From NCBI RefSeq assembly GCF_001513965.1, contig NZ_KQ948021.1:202562-266561 (forward strand): DNA of 64,000 bases, written 5' to 3'. The stretch comes from Streptomyces cellostaticus. GTDB lineage: Bacteria; Actinomycetota; Actinomycetes; Streptomycetales; Streptomycetaceae. Within the stretch, counting starts at the first letter, position 1. Each line of letters starts with the position of its first letter. The notes beneath the pieces were generated by a model. It searched no databases, was not told where the DNA came from, and saw only the letters and a list, made by a program, of their open reading frames with translations. Both the position numbers and the translations under genes were made by a program. This document shows positions 8,021-16,658 of this stretch, piece after piece.

Positions 8021-10132
8021 GTGCCGTTCGGACGGGCGAAGGCGGTGCGTGGCATGAGTGCAGCCGAGGCTCCGGTGGCGGAGGGCGACGAGCCCGCGCG
8101 CGGGCCGGTGCGGCCGAGCGGGCTGCTCGACGTCCTGGGCGTGGCCTCGGTGGTGCTGGACGCCGAGGGCCGCATCGTGCTGTGGAGCCCCCAGGCGGAG
8201 GAACTGTTCGGCTACTCGGCGCGGGAGGCGCTGGGGCAGTTCGCCGCCCGGCTGATGGTGCACGAGGAGCACGTCCACCTGGTCGGCAAGCTGTTCGCCG
8301 ATGTGATGCGGACCGGTCAGAGCTGGGCCGGGGCGTTCCCCGTCCGGGTCAAGGACGGCGGCACGCGGCTGGTGGAGTTCCGCAACATGCGCCTGCTGGA
8401 CGACCGGGGCGACGTGTACGCGCTGGGGCTCGCGGCCGACCGGTCCACGGTGCGCCGCCTCGAACAGGACGTGGCGCTGTCCGAGCGGATGGTGAAACAG
8501 TCGCCGATCGGGTTCGCCGTACTGGACATGGACCTGCGGTACGTCTCGGTCAACCCGGCCCTGGCGAAGATCAACGGCGTCCCCGCCGAGGAGCACGTCG
8601 GGCGGACGATCGGCGACGTGCTGCCGCTGCTGGACGTCGACGCCCTGGAAGCCGCGGTCCGCCGGGTCATGGAGACCGGGGTGCCGCTCGTCGACCAGTC
8701 CACCATCGGGCGGACCCCGGCGGACCCGGACCAGGACCACGCCTGGTCGGTGTCGTTCTACCGGCTGGAGGACGCCGGGGGCACGGTGCTGGGCGTCGCA
8801 TGCTCCGTGGTGGACGTCACCGAGCAGTACCGGGGGCGCATCGAGACCGAGAGCGCGCGGCGCCGTCTCGCCGTCATCGCCGACGCCTCCGCCCGGATCG
8901 GTACGACGCTGGAGCTGGAACGCACCGCCTTCGAACTGGCGGAGGTCGCGGTGCCCGAGCTGGCCGACGTGGCCGCCGTGGACCTGCTGGACGCGGTCGT
9001 GGAGGGCCGGCCCAGCACGCTCGGCCCGTCGGAGCCCGCGGTGATCCGGGCCCTGGCGCTGCGCGCCGAGCAGGAGTCGGACGCCGTACGGGCCGCCGAC
9101 ACACCCGGCCAGATCGCCCGGTACGCGCCCGACCGCCTGGTCACCCAGTGCGTCCGTACGGGTGAGGCGGTGCTGGTGCAGCAGGTGAAGGACGAGGATC
9201 TGCCGCGCATCGCCCGCTCCGCCGAGGCGGCCGTGCTGCTGGGCCGGGCGGGCCTGCACTCGTATCTCGCCGTGCCGCTGATCGCCCGCGGCGAGGTGCT
9301 CGGCGCCCTCGACCTCAAACGCACCCGCAATCCGGCGCCCTTCGGCGAGGACGACGTCCTGCTGGCCCGTGAGCTGGCGGCGCGCGCGGCCGTGCAGATC
9401 GACAACGCCCGCTGGTACCAGAACGCCCGCAACACCGCGCTCACCCTCCAGCGCAGCCTGCTGCCCAGCCATCCGCCGGTGACGACCGGCCTGGAGGTGG
9501 CCTCCCGCTACCAGCCGGCGGGCGCCACCAGCGAGGTCGGCGGCGACTGGTTCGACGTCATCCCGCTGGAGGGCGGCAGGACGGCGCTGGTGGTCGGCGA
9601 CGTGATGGGCAGCGGCATCAGCGCGGCCGCCACGATGGGCCGGCTGCGCACCGCGACCACCACGCTGGCCTCGCTCGGCCTCGACCCGGCGGTGCTGCTG
9701 GAGCACCTGGACAAGACGACCTCGGCCCTGGACCACTCCATCGCCACCTGCGTGTACGCCGTCCACGATCCGCATCTGCGCCAGTGCCGGATCGCCAACG
9801 CCGGCCACCTGCCCCCGGCCCGGGTCCGCCCCGGCCGCCCGCCGGAGCTGCTCGACCTGCCCACCGGGGTGCCGCTGGGTGTGGGCGGGGTCGAGTTCTC
9901 CACCGTGACCGTCGACTTCGAGCCGGGCGACGAGCTGGTCTTCTACACCGACGGACTGGTCGAGACCCGCTGCCATTCGCTGGACGAACGCCTGGACTTC
10001 ATGCTGTCCCTGCTCGACGACCCCGCCCGTCCGCTGGAGGAGGTCTGTGACCTGCTCCTGCGGACGCTGCACCATCCCGACAACCACGACGACGTGGCCC
10101 TGCTCATCGCCCGGGCGCAGGAGCTGCCGTAG
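8021..10132 (+). CDS. PAS-PAS-GAF-SpoIIE type PP2C serine phosphatase
   Basis: The 703-residue protein carries two PAS domains (about 34-140 and 152-270; FGYSAREALGQ and NGVPAEEHVGRT are typical PAS loops), a GAF domain (about 290-460) and a C-terminal SpoIIE/RsbU-type PP2C domain (about 485-700). Metal-binding acidic residues are visible in VGGDWFDV, VVGDVMGSG and the final HDDVALLI. No histidine kinase-like anti-sigma domain is present. Such proteins dephosphorylate anti-anti-sigma factors in response to a PAS/GAF ligand and steer sigma-B-like factors. The GTG at 8021 has GGGGGA upstream; ATG at 8054 is an alternative start that would keep all domains. The partner sigma system is not in the window. 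Confidence 0.87.
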   Translation: MPFGRAKAVRGMSAAEAPVAEGDEPARGPVRPSGLLDVLGVASVVLDAEGRIVLWSPQAEELFGYSAREALGQFAARLMVHEEHVHLVGKLFADVMRTGQSWAGAFPVRVKDGGTRLVEFRNMRLLDDRGDVYALGLAADRSTVRRLEQDVALSERMVKQSPIGFAVLDMDLRYVSVNPALAKINGVPAEEHVGRTIGDVLPLLDVDALEAAVRRVMETGVPLVDQSTIGRTPADPDQDHAWSVSFYRLEDAGGTVLGVACSVVDVTEQYRGRIETESARRRLAVIADASARIGTTLELERTAFELAEVAVPELADVAAVDLLDAVVEGRPSTLGPSEPAVIRALALRAEQESDAVRAADTPGQIARYAPDRLVTQCVRTGEAVLVQQVKDEDLPRIARSAEAAVLLGRAGLHSYLAVPLIARGEVLGALDLKRTRNPAPFGEDDVLLARELAARAAVQIDNARWYQNARNTALTLQRSLLPSHPPVTTGLEVASRYQPAGATSEVGGDWFDVIPLEGGRTALVVGDVMGSGISAAATMGRLRTATTTLASLGLDPAVLLEHLDKTTSALDHSIATCVYAVHDPHLRQCRIANAGHLPPARVRPGRPPELLDLPTGVPLGVGGVEFSTVTVDFEPGDELVFYTDGLVETRCHSLDERLDFMLSLLDDPARPLEEVCDLLLRTLHHPDNHDDVALLIARAQELP

Positions 10133-10133
10133 G

Positions 10134-10931
10134 TCAGCGCTCCCGGACGCCGATCACCACATGCGCGTACAGCTCCCCGGACACCGCCAGACGGGTCGTC
10201 AGACCGGCCTCGGTGAACGCCTCCACGGCGGCTTGGGCCTGGCGTTCGCCGGTCTCGGTCAGGAGGCAGCCGCCGGGCGCGAGCCACTCGGGTGCCCCGG
10301 CGGCCACCCGGCGCAGGACGTCGAGGCCGTCCGCGCCGCCGTCGAGGGCGGCCAGCGGCTCGTGGTCGCGGGCCTCCGCCGGGAGCAGGGCCACCTCGGC
10401 GCTGGGGACGTAGGGCACGTTGGCCGTGAGGATGCCGACCCGGCCCCGCAGGCCGGCGGGCAGGGCGTCGAACAGGTCGCCCGCATGGGCCCGGCCGTCG
10501 TAGGGGGCGAGGTTGCGTCGGGCGCAGCGCACGGCGGCCGGGTCGATGTCGGCGGCGTGCACCTCGACGGGACCGAGCGCGGCGGCCAGGGCCGCGCCGA
10601 GCGCACCGGAACCGCAGCACAGGTCGACGACGACGCGTGCGCCGGGCGCCTGGGCCAGGGCCTGGTCGATCAGGAACTCGGTACGGCGGCGGGGGACGAA
10701 GACGCCCGGCTCCACGGCGATGCGCAGGCCGTGGAACCCGGCCCAGCCGAGGACGTGTTCGAGCGGGAGTCCGGTGGTGCGCCGCTCCACCATGGCGGCC
10801 AGTTCGTCAGGGGTACGGGCGGCGGCGAGGATCAGCTCCGCCTCGTCCTCGGCGAAGACGCACCCGGCGGCGCGCAGCGCGGAGACGACGACGGAAGGGG
10901 AGAAAGGGGGCAGAGAGGGCAGGGAAGGCAT
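10134..10931 (-). CDS. HemK/PrmC-like N5-glutamine methyltransferase family protein
   Basis: The 265-residue protein has an N-terminal helical part ending in GLPLEHVLGWAGFHGLRIAV, characteristic of PrmC-type proteins. A Rossmann methyltransferase core with the SAM motif VVDLCCGSGALGAAL (about 101-115) follows. The usual catalytic NPPY is NVPY here (171-174). PrmC methylates the GGQ glutamine of release factors. The altered motif and weak conservation fit the paralogous subfamily common in streptomycetes, whose substrate is unknown. The ATG at 10931 is the first Met of the family-like region; upstream residues look non-coding. The gene ends two bases from the phosphatase stop, tail to tail. 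Confidence 0.75.
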   Translation of the reverse strand: MPSLPSLPPFSPSVVVSALRAAGCVFAEDEAELILAAARTPDELAAMVERRTTGLPLEHVLGWAGFHGLRIAVEPGVFVPRRRTEFLIDQALAQAPGARVVVDLCCGSGALGAALAAALGPVEVHAADIDPAAVRCARRNLAPYDGRAHAGDLFDALPAGLRGRVGILTANVPYVPSAEVALLPAEARDHEPLAALDGGADGLDVLRRVAAGAPEWLAPGGCLLTETGERQAQAAVEAFTEAGLTTRLAVSGELYAHVVIGVRER

Positions 10932-11594
10932 GGAGGCCGAGAGCCTTTCGGGAACCTGGGGCCGAAGGGCGCTCTCGCGGTCACCGGTGCCGGTGTTCCG
11001 CGCTGTCACAACAAGCTGTCACAAGGAGAGAGCACCCCAGCTGACACAGCGGTAATGGGTCTCACCTCCTCGGCTGCGTGCGGCCGCGAACCGTCCGCGA
11101 CCAGGCGGCCACCATACCCCAGCGCCCGGATCCGGCGCCGTCGGCGCCCTGTTCGCGGACTCTTCCTCGCGCGGCGCGGCGGGGGTCCGTTACGACCGCC
11201 GTGATGACCACTCACTCTGCTGTCGGATGGGGGGTCCCGTCCACGCAAGGTGAGTGCTGATGCCCACTCAGACCGCGTACGGGGATTTCCGGCTCTCCTT
11301 GTGACTGCGCGTGCGCGAGTTCGCCGTGCCGCCGTGCCGCCGTCCGTGATCGAGACCGCGCCCCCCGGCGCCGCGCCGGGGACCGGGCGGGGGTGTGCGC
11401 CGCCGCCGGTGTCGACGTCGACCTCGATCCGCGTTCCGTCGCCCGCACCCCTGGCCGGCAACTCGCGGCCCGGGCCCTGCCGGTACGGGTCCGGGAGGGG
11501 CGCCGCCCGTCGCCGGGCCGCGCTCTCCCTCTGGCGGTGACACGGCTTGCGGTGACCCGCTTGCCGTGTCCCGGTCTTCCGGTACGGCCGCTCC
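10932..11594. other. 663-base region without a convincing gene
   Basis: Several open frames cross this stretch but none shows a recognisable protein or consistent start site. Visible elements are a direct repeat GCTGTCACAA at 11002-11011 and 11015-11024 (13-base period), and a perfect Shine-Dalgarno sequence AGGAGGTGA on the minus strand (11070-11062) followed by a 16-codon frame. A very GC-rich, simple-composition stretch lies between 11290 and 11560. It may hold regulatory DNA for the methyltransferase gene or a decayed gene. Confidence 0.4.
11006..11056 (-). CDS. Possible 16-residue leader peptide upstream of the methyltransferase
   Basis: AGGAGGTGA, an ideal ribosome-binding site, is followed after five bases by ATT and then an open frame reading ITAVSAGVLSPCDSLL before TGA. 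ATT is a rare start codon, and the alternative in-frame GTG lies too far downstream (14 bases). The frame ends 75 bases before the methyltransferase start and overlaps the GCTGTCACAA direct repeat. This is a weak call made on the quality of the ribosome site alone. Confidence 0.2.
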   Translation of the reverse strand: MTAVSAGVLSPCDSLL

Positions 11595-12683
11595 TCAGAC
11601 GCCGACCGTCTCCTCGACCTCTTCCTCGACCTCTTCCGCTGCGTCCTCCTCGGCTCGCTGCTCCGGGCTGTGCCCGGCGGCCTCCGCGCCCGGCACGGTC
11701 TCGGGAAGAGCGGTCGTCGGCCGGGACGCCCGGGCCCGCTCGCAGGCGGCCGCGATCGCGGTCACCGCGAGGCCGACGAGCAGCCAGATCACGAGCGTCC
11801 ACACGTTGCGCGCGAGGCCGTCGTTGCCGAAGTACAGCAAGCTGCGGATGCCCTCTACGAAGCCGGCGCCGTTCCAGAAGGCGTGCAGGGTGCCGAAGAA
11901 CCCGTTCTGCAGCTCGGGCCGGAACAGACCGCCGGAGCTGGTGAAGTTGAGCATCACGAACAGCACCATCATGGTCAGCGTGGTCCACCGCTTGAGGAAG
12001 GTGTGCAGACCGACGCCGATGAAGAGGATGCCCGCGGAGTACAGCCACGCCATCCCCCACAGGCTCGCGAGCCCGTGGTGTGCGAGGTGGAACACCGGCC
12101 CGGCGAGCAGTGCGCCGATGCCGCTGACCACGGCGGAGACACCGAGCGCGAGCAGCGCCCGTACCCGCATCGGGAGCGTGGCGCCCGCGGCACCGAGGGC
12201 GGCGACCGAGGCGTAGGAACCGATGCTGAGCGCGATCAGCAGGAAGAACAGGCCCTGTCCGGTGGGGTCGTCGGCGACCGGCGCGGCCACGTCGGTGACC
12301 TTCAGCGGGACGCCTTCCTTGGCGGCGACCGGCGTGAAGACCTTCTCGACGGCCGTGGCGCCCATGTCGGACGCGGCGGTGGCCACCAGCAGCTCGGGCG
12401 CCTTGGCGCTCGGCACATAGGCGCCGGTCACATCGCGGGACTTCAGCAGGTCCACGGCGTCGGCGCGGGTGGTGACGGTGCGGACCTCGAGCTTGTCCCC
12501 CGCGGTGTCCTTGACGGTCTGGGCGAACACCTTCGCCTCGGGTCCGGCGCCGACGACGGCCACGGGCAGGTGGTTCGGCTCCGGGGTCACGAAGGCCCCC
12601 ATGTACGCGAGCCCCATGCCTATGCACATCAGCAGCGGGGTGATCAGGTGCGTGAGCACATGGCGCAGTGCCGGTGACCTCAT
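11595..12683 (-). CDS. YhgE/Pip-like integral membrane protein (ABC-2 type permease family)
   Basis: The 362-residue protein has one N-terminal transmembrane helix (HLITPLLMCIGMGLAYMGAF), an extracellular domain of about 110 residues, then five or so helices between about residues 145 and 320. A strongly acidic cytoplasmic tail follows (EEDAAEEVEEEVEE). This is the layout of YhgE/Pip and DUF3533-type ABC-2 membrane proteins, which export or present lipophilic compounds. GGAGG lies 10 bases before the start. The gene is divergent from a MarR regulator across a 109-base gap with two operator-like repeats, which suggests ligand-induced expression. No ATPase partner is adjacent. Confidence 0.7.
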   Translation of the reverse strand: MRSPALRHVLTHLITPLLMCIGMGLAYMGAFVTPEPNHLPVAVVGAGPEAKVFAQTVKDTAGDKLEVRTVTTRADAVDLLKSRDVTGAYVPSAKAPELLVATAASDMGATAVEKVFTPVAAKEGVPLKVTDVAAPVADDPTGQGLFFLLIALSIGSYASVAALGAAGATLPMRVRALLALGVSAVVSGIGALLAGPVFHLAHHGLASLWGMAWLYSAGILFIGVGLHTFLKRWTTLTMMVLFVMLNFTSSGGLFRPELQNGFFGTLHAFWNGAGFVEGIRSLLYFGNDGLARNVWTLVIWLLVGLAVTAIAAACERARASRPTTALPETVPGAEAAGHSPEQRAEEDAAEEVEEEVEETVGV

Positions 12684-12712
12684 CGCGGGCGACCTCCAAA
12701 GGTTGGCTTATG

Positions 12713-12731
12713 CAACTTTCGCTTCAAGTTG
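12713..12731. promoter_or_regulatory. Inverted repeat CAACTT-N7-AAGTTG
   Basis: Six-base arms flank TCGCTTC. The right arm overlaps the stronger repeat at 12727-12743, so the two could compete or bind MarR dimers cooperatively. It lies 30 bases upstream of the membrane protein start and could repress that gene. Confidence 0.5.
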
Positions 12732-12743
12732 TACTATACAACT
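12727..12743. promoter_or_regulatory. MarR-type operator AGTTGTA-CTA-TACAACT
   Basis: The seven-base arms are perfect with a three-base centre, giving the 17-base dyad normal for MarR dimers. It sits between the divergent membrane protein and MarR genes, 24 bases before the 9-codon leader frame. The stretch is much more AT-rich than its surroundings and probably overlaps the core promoter. Confidence 0.75.
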
Positions 12744-12766
12744 AGATCGGCGGAGGAGGTATTCCC

Positions 12767-12796
12767 GTGAAGGAGCTCATGGAGGTGATCCCGTGA
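12767..12796 (+). CDS. Nine-codon leader frame coupled to marR
   Basis: GGAGGAGGT (12752-12760) is placed six bases before a GTG that opens a frame reading MKELMEVIP and ending in TGA. That TGA shares the sequence GTGA with the marR start codon at 12793. The coding part of this small frame also contains the marR ribosome site (GGAGGTGAT). Such an arrangement would let translation of the leader couple to, or compete with, initiation of marR. It is an observation from sequence only; the peptide may be incidental. Confidence 0.35.
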   Translation: MKELMEVIP

Positions 12797-13233
12797 CAGC
12801 GGCGGAAACGGCCGTGGAGACGATCCAGCGCGAGATGACGGTCTTCGCCCGCCGGGCCCGGGCCTCGGCGGGACGCATGCACCCCGAGCTGTCGCTGGTG
12901 TCGTACACCCTGCTCGGCCACCTGGAGGAGAGCGGCGGCTGCCGGGCGACCGACCTGGCCGCACACTACGCCCTCGACAAGTCGACGGTGAGCCGCCAGG
13001 TGGCCGCGCTGGAGCGGTCCGGACTGATCGAACGGCGCCTGGACCCGGAGGACCACCGGGTCCAGGTGCTGCACCTGACGGAAGCCGGCCAGGAGATCCT
13101 CGCCCAGGTCACCCGCAGCCGCCGGGCCGCCTTCCGGGAGCGGCTCACCGACTGGCCGGAGGAGGACCTGGTCCGCTTCGCGGCCTACCTGGAGCGGTAC
13201 AACGCCGGACCGTCCGACGCCGACTCGCCCTGA
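12793..13233 (+). CDS. MarR family transcriptional regulator
   Basis: The 146-residue protein has the MarR winged helix (about 40-115: SYTLLGHLEESGGCRATDLA, then a recognition helix DKSTVSRQVAALERSGLIER and the wing RRLDPEDHRVQVLHLTEAG), with helical dimerisation ends. The GTG start is fixed by GGAGGTGAT eight bases upstream. It should bind the perfect dyad in the divergent gap and control both itself and the membrane protein gene, releasing on binding a small aromatic or lipophilic compound. Its 3' end stops seven bases short of the convergent GNAT gene. Confidence 0.87.
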   Translation: MTAAETAVETIQREMTVFARRARASAGRMHPELSLVSYTLLGHLEESGGCRATDLAAHYALDKSTVSRQVAALERSGLIERRLDPEDHRVQVLHLTEAGQEILAQVTRSRRAAFRERLTDWPEEDLVRFAAYLERYNAGPSDADSP

Positions 13234-13240
13234 GGGCCGG

Positions 13241-13990
13241 TCACGGCACCGCTACGGCGGCCCGGTCGTCCGTCAGACGTTCGGGGACCCGAGCCTCGAG
13301 GAACGCCGTACGCCGACGCAGCCGGAAGCCGAGGGACTCGTACAGCCGGATGGCGTCGGTGTTGCGGGCACCTGTGTGCAGGAACGGGGTCTCGCCGCGC
13401 TCCCGGATGCCGTGGGCGACCGCGAGGATCAGCCGAGTGGCCAGGCCCTCGCCTCGGAAGGCCGGGTCGGTGCAGACCGCGCTGATCTCGGTCCAGCCCG
13501 GCGGGTGCAACCGCTCCCCCGCCATGGCGATCAGCGTGCCCTCGCGGCGGATGCCCAGATAGGCGCCGAGTTCGATGGTGCGCGGCAGGAACGGGCCGGG
13601 CCGGGTGCGCGCCACCAGGTCCAGCATCTCGGGTACGTCCGCCGGGCCGAGGCGGAACGCCTCCGCGTCCGGTGCCGCGGCGAGGCCGTCGTCCACCAGC
13701 TGCACGCCCTCGATGTGGAAGGTCACCTCCCAGCCGTCCGGAACCTGCCCACGGAAGCCGGGCAGCGGCACCTCGGAGCCGGGCCCGGCCAGTGCGGCGA
13801 GGTCCGCCCAGTCGTCCGCGTCCGGCTCTGCAGGCAGGGCCAGCCACGGGGAGACGTCGACCGGGTAGCGCAGCACGCGGCCGCGGCGCTCGGCAAAGTG
13901 GGCGTGCGGGCCGGTCAGGGCAGCGAGGGCGGGGTTGTCGAGCACGTGCGGGGTCGCCGTTGCCTCGCGGGAGCCGGGCAGGTCGCTCAT
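13241..13990 (-). CDS. GNAT family N-acetyltransferase
   Basis: The 249-residue protein has a C-terminal GNAT core (about 130-240): the acetyl-CoA pyrophosphate loop is CTDPAFRGEGLATRL, preceded by the strand TEISAV and followed by the helix and strand of NTDAIRLYESLGFRLRRR. The first 120 residues form the extra N-terminal domain seen in FR47-like/Gcn5-related proteins of actinomycetes. It acetylates an amine or amino acid not identifiable from sequence. The ATG overlaps the stop of the upstream quinone reductase by four bases (ATGA), so both are made from one mRNA by coupled translation. Confidence 0.82.
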   Translation of the reverse strand: MSDLPGSREATATPHVLDNPALAALTGPHAHFAERRGRVLRYPVDVSPWLALPAEPDADDWADLAALAGPGSEVPLPGFRGQVPDGWEVTFHIEGVQLVDDGLAAAPDAEAFRLGPADVPEMLDLVARTRPGPFLPRTIELGAYLGIRREGTLIAMAGERLHPPGWTEISAVCTDPAFRGEGLATRLILAVAHGIRERGETPFLHTGARNTDAIRLYESLGFRLRRRTAFLEARVPERLTDDRAAVAVP

Positions 13991-14913
13991 GCGGACACCT
14001 CGATCACGATCTTGCCCCGGGCGTGCCCGTCCTCGACAGTGCGCAGGGCCTCCTCGGCGCGGTCCAGCGGGAAGGTGCGGGTGACGTGCGGGTTCAGGGC
14101 GCCGCGCAGGACCAGGTCCGCCACCGCCTCCAGGACGGCGGCGGTGCGGGCGCGGGCGACCCGGGAGCCGCCCAGCTCGGCGACGGTCTCGGGCGGGGCC
14201 CCGGCAGTGACCAGCCTGGTCCGGTCGGTGAGCAGGGTGGCCGCCTCGGCGAGCGTCCGGTCGCCCACCAGGTCGTACACGGCGTCGATGCCCCCGGGTG
14301 CGGCGGCACGTACACGCTCGGCCAGACCGGGGCCGCTCGGCACGTGGACGGCGCCGAGTGACTCCACGAAGCCCTTCTTGCCCTCGCTCGCCACGCCCAC
14401 GACCCGCACTCCGAAGGCACGGGCGATCTGCACGGCGGCGGCGCCGACTCCGCCGCCCGCGCCCGTCACCAGCAGGGTCGCACCCTCGGGCAGATCCAGC
14501 TGGCGGACGCCGTCGTAGGCGGTGGCCGCGGCGACCGGCAGGGTGGCGGCGTCGGTGAAGGACAGCCCGGCGGGCTTGTGCGCGCTCGCGTCGGCGCGCA
14601 GCAGGGCGTACTCGGCATACCCGCCGTCCACCGTGTTGCCGAACACCTCGTCGCCGACGTCGAACCCGGTCACGCCCTCGCCGGCCGCCACGACGACACC
14701 GGCGGCCTCGCTGCCGAAGACCGCGGGAAAGACGCGCTCGCCGCTCTCGCCGGGGCGGCGGTAACCGCCCCGCAGTTTCCAGTCGACGGGGTTCACTCCC
14801 GCCGCCCGCACCGCGACCAGGAGCTGGCCGGGGCCGGGACCCGGCCGTTCCACGTCGGTCAGCGTCTCGGTCTCCGGGCCGCCGTACCGCGTGAAGACGT
14901 AGGCCTTCGGCAT
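13987..14913 (-). CDS. NADP-dependent quinone oxidoreductase (zinc-free MDR family)
   Basis: The 308-residue protein begins MPKAYVFTRYGGPE and follows the quinone reductase pattern: a GroES-like N-terminal domain (GVNPVDWKLRGG; FGSEAAGVVVAAGEGVTGFDVGD) and a nucleotide-binding domain with LLVTGAGGGVGAAAVQIARA (about 148-165). The Cys/His ligands of zinc alcohol dehydrogenases are missing, as expected for QOR/ToxD-like enzymes. It should reduce quinones or enones with NADPH. A GAAGAGG site precedes the ATG. It is the first gene of a two-gene operon with the acetyltransferase. Another MDR protein of the same class is encoded at 23312-24232. Confidence 0.85.
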   Translation of the reverse strand: MPKAYVFTRYGGPETETLTDVERPGPGPGQLLVAVRAAGVNPVDWKLRGGYRRPGESGERVFPAVFGSEAAGVVVAAGEGVTGFDVGDEVFGNTVDGGYAEYALLRADASAHKPAGLSFTDAATLPVAAATAYDGVRQLDLPEGATLLVTGAGGGVGAAAVQIARAFGVRVVGVASEGKKGFVESLGAVHVPSGPGLAERVRAAAPGGIDAVYDLVGDRTLAEAATLLTDRTRLVTAGAPPETVAELGGSRVARARTAAVLEAVADLVLRGALNPHVTRTFPLDRAEEALRTVEDGHARGKIVIEVSA

Positions 14914-15077
14914 CCTCTTCCCTCGCTTCCCCTCGCTTGCTTCCTGCTTGCACCGGCGCACCGGCGCACTCTGCGCCAAGGAGGAGCGCGGGGCGGCTAT
15001 TCCCGGTCCCGCCCGGAGTTCATACGGCCGCAACGATCGGGGCACTGACCTGGGACGGAGCACCCGCAGCGACAGCG

Positions 15078-15083
15078 TACGGT
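15078..15083 (+). promoter_or_regulatory. -10 box TACGGT six bases before a start codon
   Basis: TACGGT fits the Streptomyces TANNNT -10 consensus and ends exactly six bases before the ATG of the molybdopterin oxidoreductase. No Shine-Dalgarno sequence can fit in that space, which is the signature of a leaderless mRNA. No good -35 box is visible. Confidence 0.5.
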
Positions 15084-15089
15084 TGAACC

Positions 15090-15687
<598 letters not shown>

Positions 15688-15695
<8 letters not shown>

Positions 15696-16455
15696 GACGG
15701 TGACCACAACCTTCACTCCCCCGACGCGCTTCGCCGTGCCCGGGCGCATCGCGGTCAGCACCGGGGCGGCGGCGGTGTGGCAGACGGCCACGCTGACCGA
15801 GATCCGGCGCGAGACACCGCACGCGGCCACCTTCCGTCTCGCGGTGCCGGACTGGGCGGGGCACCTGCCCGGTCAGCATCTGATGCTGCGGCTGACCGCG
15901 GGGGACGGCTATGTGGCGCAGCGCCACTACTCGATCGCGTCCGCACCGGACGACTCCGGCCACATCGAGCTGACCCTGGACCATGTGCCGGACGGCGAGG
16001 TCTCGGGCTGGTTCCACACGGTGGCCAGGCCGGGTGACACGGTCGAGGTGCGCGGCCCGCTGAGCGGCTTCTTCGCCTGGCCGGGCGACCGGCCCGCCCT
16101 CCTGCTGGGGGCCGGCTCCGGGGTCGTACCGCTGATGTCGATGGTGCGCCACCACCGGGCGCAGGGCCTCCCCGTGCCGCTGCGGATGCTGGTGTCGGCG
16201 CGCAGCCCCGAGGAGCTGATCTACGCGCAGGAGCTGGGCGCCGAGACGACGGCCGTGTTCACGCGCAGCGCTCCCACAGGCGTACCGGTGGGCCGTATGA
16301 CGGCCACACATGTGGCGCCACTCCTGGCCGAGCAGCCTCCGGGTGGGTGGGAGGCCTATGTGTGCGGCTCCAACGGGTTCGCCGAGCACGCTTCCCGTCT
16401 GCTGGTCGAGGCGGGCCAGCCGGTCGAGCACATCCGCATCGAACGCTTCGGCTGA
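15688..16455 (+). CDS. FAD/NAD(P)-binding ferredoxin reductase-like protein
   Basis: The 255-residue protein has an FAD domain with the RxYS motif (QRHYSIASAPDD, about 76-87) and an NAD(P) domain with LLGAGSGVVPLMSMVRHH and a C-terminal YVCGSNGFAEHASRLL. It lacks the 2Fe-2S domain of plant-type and Vanillate-demethylase reductases. The GTG start overlaps the upstream stop and has GGGAGGAG about 14 bases before it. It should oxidise NAD(P)H and pass electrons to the neighbouring molybdoenzyme or to a ferredoxin; the overlap favours the former. Confidence 0.87.
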
Positions 16456-16462
16456 GCGCGCG

Positions 16463-16480
16463 GGTCGCGCACGCGCGACC
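16463..16480. terminator. Hairpin GGTCGCGC-AC-GCGCGACC
   Basis: A perfect eight-base inverted repeat starts seven bases after the flavin reductase stop codon. It has no U-tract. Position and stability suggest the end of the molybdoenzyme/reductase operon. Confidence 0.6.
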
Positions 16481-16658
16481 GTGGGGCGCGTGCCGCGTGC
16501 TGTGCTCCATGTGGGCTTGAAGTCGCGCCCGTACGGCGTGAGCGAGGTGCGCCGTACGGGGTACGAGACGGATGTGGACGCTCGTGTGCAGCGGGGGCGG
16601 ACCACCGGAGACCCGGCTCGTCCGGTCCTCCGGCTCCGTCGGCGGCGAGGAGGTGGAC

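Noticed and set aside
11055..11204. Small plus-strand frame starting ATGGGTCTCACC
   Set aside because: No ribosome site and Arg/Pro-rich composition typical of random GC-rich frames.
11670..12677. A 335-codon plus-strand frame across the YhgE-like gene
   Set aside because: It is composed of Gly/Arg/Glu repeats without domain signature, and mirrors the membrane protein frame.
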